A stretch of 64,000 bases of DNA from Marinimicrococcus sp033875255 (lineage in GTDB: Bacteria > Pseudomonadota > Alphaproteobacteria > Geminicoccales > Geminicoccaceae): NCBI GenBank assembly GCA_033875255.1, contig JAWZSN010000017.1, positions 62,001 through 126,000 of the forward strand. The letters are read 5' to 3'. The position numbers and the translations under genes were made by a program. Position 1 is the stretch's first letter, and the number at the start of each line of letters is the position of its first letter. This document shows positions 62,301-64,000 of the stretch, piece by piece. The notes under the pieces are model-generated. The model was given only the letters and a program-made list of their open reading frames with translations. It was not told the DNA's origin and searched no databases.

Positions 62301-62815
62301 CCCACAAGCTCCTCCAGCTCGCACCGGCCTTGCCGGAGACGGAGCGGCCGGCAGCGATCTCGGGCTATCTCGAGAGAAACGCCCGCGACCTCGACGCCGC
62401 CACCCGCCAGCGGCTGGCCCGGGAGGTGCTGGGCGTGATGGCGCTACCCGAGCTGGCGCCGGTCTTCTCCCCGGCGGCCCGCGCCGAGCAGGCGATCGCC
62501 GGGCTGCTCGGCCAGACCGCCGTATCGGGCCAGATCGACCGGCTGCTGGTGACCGAGAAGGAGGTGGTGCTGGTCGACTTCAAGACCGGACGGGCGCCGC
62601 CCGCTGGCGCCGATGGGACGTCCGGGGCCATGCCCGGAGCCTATGTGAGGCAGATGGCCGCGTACCGGGCCCTGCTGCGCCGGCTCTATCCCGGCCGCGA
62701 TGTCCGCTGTGCGCTGGTCTGGACGGAGAACGGCACGGTCACCTGGCTGCCTGCACCGCTCCTCGACGAGGTGGAAAGCCGGCTCGCAGGGCTGCCCGCC
62801 GCCACCGCTCCTTGA
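59354..62815 (+). CDS. addA: Double-strand break repair helicase-nuclease AddA
   Basis: AddA is the UvrD-type motor and second nuclease of the AddAB complex. The 1153-residue protein has Walker A ANAGTGKT (24-31), the helicase motif II VDEAQDTSPAQW, motif III VGDEKQSIYSFQGA, motif VI YVALTRARDRL and a C-terminal RecB-like nuclease with VVLVDFKTGRAP. The ATG at 59354 overlaps the addB stop (ATGA), so the two subunits are made together. A proline- and alanine-rich linker separates the helicase and nuclease parts. Confidence 0.97.
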   Translation: MSLHPPTAAQRRAADPRRSVWVTANAGTGKTRVLTDRVLRLLLDGAHPESILCLTFTKAAAAEMTHRLEQKLASWAVERDDAQLSEEIGALSGEPPPAAVLARARRLFARVLDLPRGLAITTIHSFCQSLLRRFPLEAGVAPHFETIDERTTAELFVEARETVLGPERLRRPALARAVEMLAGILTDGSLTEALGEVIGDRLRLARAKRRFGGIEGLLAAIDEKLEAPPGVEPHEHVLCACADGIVDHEGLQAAANALLASGVNDRKRAERILPWLNAVPADRLTLFEDYKRAFLTADGEGIKNLAAKAVEDWARSVLVREQARILRVCEQQKAIAIARRTQALLLVADSVIEVYERQKERQALLDYDDLIERARALLADPQRTEWVFYKLDQSIDHVLVDEAQDTSPAQWEIIERLTDEFFAGEGASDRPRTLFVVGDEKQSIYSFQGADLANFRAVRARILERAAAAGRPVAGETLDLSFRSVAAVLETVDRVLALPALTPAAVQPGERVQHDTVRRNQAGLVELLPLAEPGQREGIETSWPLPSEPRIVDEPQRRVAEAVARTIRRWLDEGEPLEALGRPLRPGDILVLVSRRGTVQDLLIRALKRHDVPVAGADRLALGEHIAVMDLVALGRAILLPEDDLNLAALLKSPLLGLGEEELFELCWQRGQTSLMERLRAFARDHGRAFAVAYERLAGWSRRADFMPPFEFFTRVLGEDGGRRRLLERLGPDAAEPIEAFLGQALAYERGHPSSLEGFLHWLTLDDQQLKRDPEQAQDLVRVMTVHGSKGLEAPVVILADAGPQQSARSGRLVWCQEDDLPLWRASKEQREPVSEAACADLERRQQEERLRLLYVALTRARDRLCITGWETRNGDLDACWHGLARQALQADERAVPITVEIGRSLSGEGRRLALGAAAPPAPALPQEAPPARALPAWAASAAPEEPTPSRPLAPSRLGADEPPPRASSGVEAAGRYRFGLLAHKLLQLAPALPETERPAAISGYLERNARDLDAATRQRLAREVLGVMALPELAPVFSPAARAEQAIAGLLGQTAVSGQIDRLLVTEKEVVLVDFKTGRAPPAGADGTSGAMPGAYVRQMAAYRALLRRLYPGRDVRCALVWTENGTVTWLPAPLLDEVESRLAGLPAATAP

Positions 62816-62841
62816 CGGAGGCGACGCGCGACCCCTAATTT
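62812..62841 (+). promoter_or_regulatory. Predicted promoter of trxA
   Basis: TTGACG (62812-62817), overlapping the addA stop codon, and TAATTT (62836-62841) are 18 bases apart; the start codon is 58 bp farther on. Separate transcription of trxA from addAB would be sensible given the likely difference in amounts needed. Confidence 0.4.
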
Positions 62842-62898
62842 CCGGCGCAAGATGGAGCCTTGCGGGCTTCACGGATTCACAAGATACGGACGGCGACG

Positions 62899-63219
62899 AT
62901 GCCCATCATCCAGGCCACCGACACCTCGTTCGAGAAGGACGTGCTCAAGGCCGAGAAGCCGGTGGTGGTCGACTTCTGGGCCGAATGGTGCGGCCCCTGC
63001 AAGATGATCGCACCCATCCTCGAGGAGCTCGCCGCCGAGATGGGCGAGACGGTCCAGGTGGTGAAGGTCAACATCGACGAGAACCCTCTCACCCCGACCA
63101 AGTATGGCGTGCGCGGCATCCCGACGCTGATGCTGTTCAAGAACGGCACGGTCGCCGCCACCAAGGTCGGCGCCCTGCCCAAGCGCCAGCTCGTCGAGTG
63201 GGTCCAGCAGAGCGTCTGA
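62899..63219 (+). CDS. trxA: Thioredoxin 1
   Basis: TrxA reduces protein disulfides in the cytoplasm with electrons from thioredoxin reductase. The 106-residue protein has the redox site WCGPC (Cys31 and Cys34), the buried aspartate in VVDFWAEW, and the cis-proline loop RGIPTLMLF. The ATG at 62899 gives the standard length; a longer in-frame start lies in the spacer. It follows addA, its usual alphaproteobacterial neighbour, and ends before a strong hairpin. Confidence 0.97.
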   Translation: MPIIQATDTSFEKDVLKAEKPVVVDFWAEWCGPCKMIAPILEELAAEMGETVQVVKVNIDENPLTPTKYGVRGIPTLMLFKNGTVAATKVGALPKRQLVEWVQQSV

Positions 63220-63241
63220 GCCCTCCCGCCAGCCCTGGGCT

Positions 63242-63281
63242 GAAACGAAAGCACCCCGCGCGAGCGGGGTGTTCTCGTTTC
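63242..63281 (+). terminator. Terminator between trxA and the convergent thiamine-diphosphate enzyme gene
   Basis: An 8-bp perfect inner stem (63252-63259 with 63264-63271, 4-base loop) is nested in a 7-bp outer stem GAAACGA/TCGTTTC (63242-63248 with 63275-63281). T-rich sequence follows on both strands, so it may stop transcription in both directions. Confidence 0.8.
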
Positions 63282-63320
63282 AAGGGAGCGCCGCCCCGGC
63301 AGGAGCGGCGCCTTTCAGGC

Positions 63321-64000
63321 TCAGCGGCCGGCGGCGAGCGCCTCGGCGCGGATCTCCGAGAGCGTGGCTTTGGGCGTGAGCGCCTCGGGGTCGATCACCA
63401 GCTCGATCAGCGCCGGCCGGCCGGCGGCCATCGCCTCCTCGAAGGCGGCCGGGAAATCCTCGGTGCGCCGCACCGTGGCGCCATGCGCACCATAGGCTCG
63501 GGCCAGCGCCGCGAAGTCGGGATTGTGCAGCTCGGTGCCCGAGACACGGGTCGGGAAGTCGCGCTCCTGGTGCATGCGGATCGTGCCGTACATGCCGTTG
63601 TTGACGACCAGGATCACGAGCTCCTTGACCCCGTACTGCATGGCCGTGGCAAGCTCCTGACCGTGCATCATGAAGCAGCCGTCGCCGGCGAAGCAGACGG
63701 TCGGCCGGTCCGGGAAGGCGATCTTGGCGCCGACCGCAGCGGGCAGGCCGTAGCCCATCGAGCCCGAGGTCGGGGCAAGCTGGGTCTTGAAGCCGCGATA
63801 GCTGTAGAAGCGGTGGACCCACACGCAGTAGTTGCCGGCACCGTTGGCGATGATCGTGTCGGCCGGCAGACGGTCGCGCAGCCAGGTCATGACCTCGCCC
63901 ATCTGCAGGTCGCCCGGCGTGGCCTTGGGCTGGCGCCAGGCAAGATAGCTCTCGCGCATGGTGCGCACGCCCTGCGCCCAGGGCCTGTTCTCGACCGGCT
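63321..64000 (-). CDS. Thiamine-diphosphate-dependent enzyme (acetolactate synthase-like), C-terminal part only
   Basis: The frame is open at the right edge, so only about 226 C-terminal codons are seen. They form the thiamine-diphosphate domain: SGSMGYGLPAAVGAKIA, the cofactor motif beginning GDGCFMMHGQEL and ending VVNNGMYGT, and PALIELVIDPEAL. This fits the IlvB-like superfamily (acetolactate synthase, glyoxylate carboligase, benzoylformate decarboxylase types), but the missing N-terminus prevents a closer call. No ilvN regulatory subunit gene is beside its stop. It converges on trxA. Confidence 0.88.
   Translation of the reverse strand, partial: PVENRPWAQGVRTMRESYLAWRQPKATPGDLQMGEVMTWLRDRLPADTIIANGAGNYCVWVHRFYSYRGFKTQLAPTSGSMGYGLPAAVGAKIAFPDRPTVCFAGDGCFMMHGQELATAMQYGVKELVILVVNNGMYGTIRMHQERDFPTRVSGTELHNPDFAALARAYGAHGATVRRTEDFPAAFEEAMAAGRPALIELVIDPEALTPKATLSEIRAEALAAGR

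Noticed and set aside
59300..62305. A minus-strand frame of about 1000 codons antisense to addA
   Set aside because: Same reason: addA has every helicase motif, and the reverse frame has none.
1..64000. Search for CRISPR arrays, insertion sequences, integrases, toxin-antitoxin pairs and defence genes
   Set aside because: None was seen on either strand; gene content is core metabolic and transport.

Overview
The window is a chromosomal stretch of a very GC-rich alphaproteobacterium, probably a member of or near the Rhodospirillales. This is an inference from gene content and order: serC-serA preceded by a serC-type leader, an aa3 oxidase operon coxB-coxA-ctaB-orf-ctaG-coxC-DUF983-surf1, the kdsD-lptA-lptB-rpoN-ptsN-hprK-rapZ-EIIA-HPr-ahcY run, and tsaE-amgK-addB-addA-trxA. 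The cell would be an aerobic Gram-negative with LPS transport genes, ubiquinone and the MEP isoprenoid pathway. I see no insertion sequence, prophage, CRISPR array or plasmid gene.

Layout. 1-3.9 kb: ispH (cut by the window edge) diverges from serC-serA, which ends at a strong bidirectional terminator. 3.9-8.3 kb: a small hydrophilic protein and a 2-hydroxyacid dehydrogenase diverge from a complete tripartite tricarboxylate transporter (TctC-TctB-TctA types). 8.5-12.6 kb: an OpgG/OpgD-type glucan protein, purA, and an unknown Tat lipoprotein coupled to purA. 12.6-13.3 kb: a gene-poor segment bounded by two near-identical convergent terminators. 13.3-19.6 kb: a minus-strand unit of GntR/UTRA regulator, TRAP transporter (DctP, DctQ, DctM) and a DUF3604 metallohydrolase-like protein, with a visible promoter and operator. 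This is the most interesting uncharacterised locus.

19.8-32.7 kb (all minus strand): an MFS exporter, an M16 protease, thrC, an M32 carboxypeptidase, then the cytochrome c oxidase operon with a 43-residue membrane protein translated in 4-base overlap with both neighbours. 33-38.6 kb: an EAL protein with a degenerate GGDEF domain, rsmE, and ubiA-ycjX-ycjF. 38.7-46 kb: gltD-gltB and an NDUFA9-like protein. 46-54.9 kb: tRNA-Leu(CAG), a short RNase D, then kdsD, LPS transport, sigma-54, nitrogen-PTS genes and ahcY. 54.9-63.2 kb: tsaE, amgK, addB, addA, trxA. The right edge cuts a thiamine-diphosphate enzyme.

Three widely conserved neighbours are missing from otherwise normal clusters: lptC between kdsD and lptA, hpf between rpoN and ptsN, and murU between amgK and addB. 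Many junctions use 4-base stop/start overlaps (GTGA, TTGA, ATGA), so start codons were often decided by coupling and ribosome binding sites. All promoter, operator and leader calls are read by eye and are inferences.
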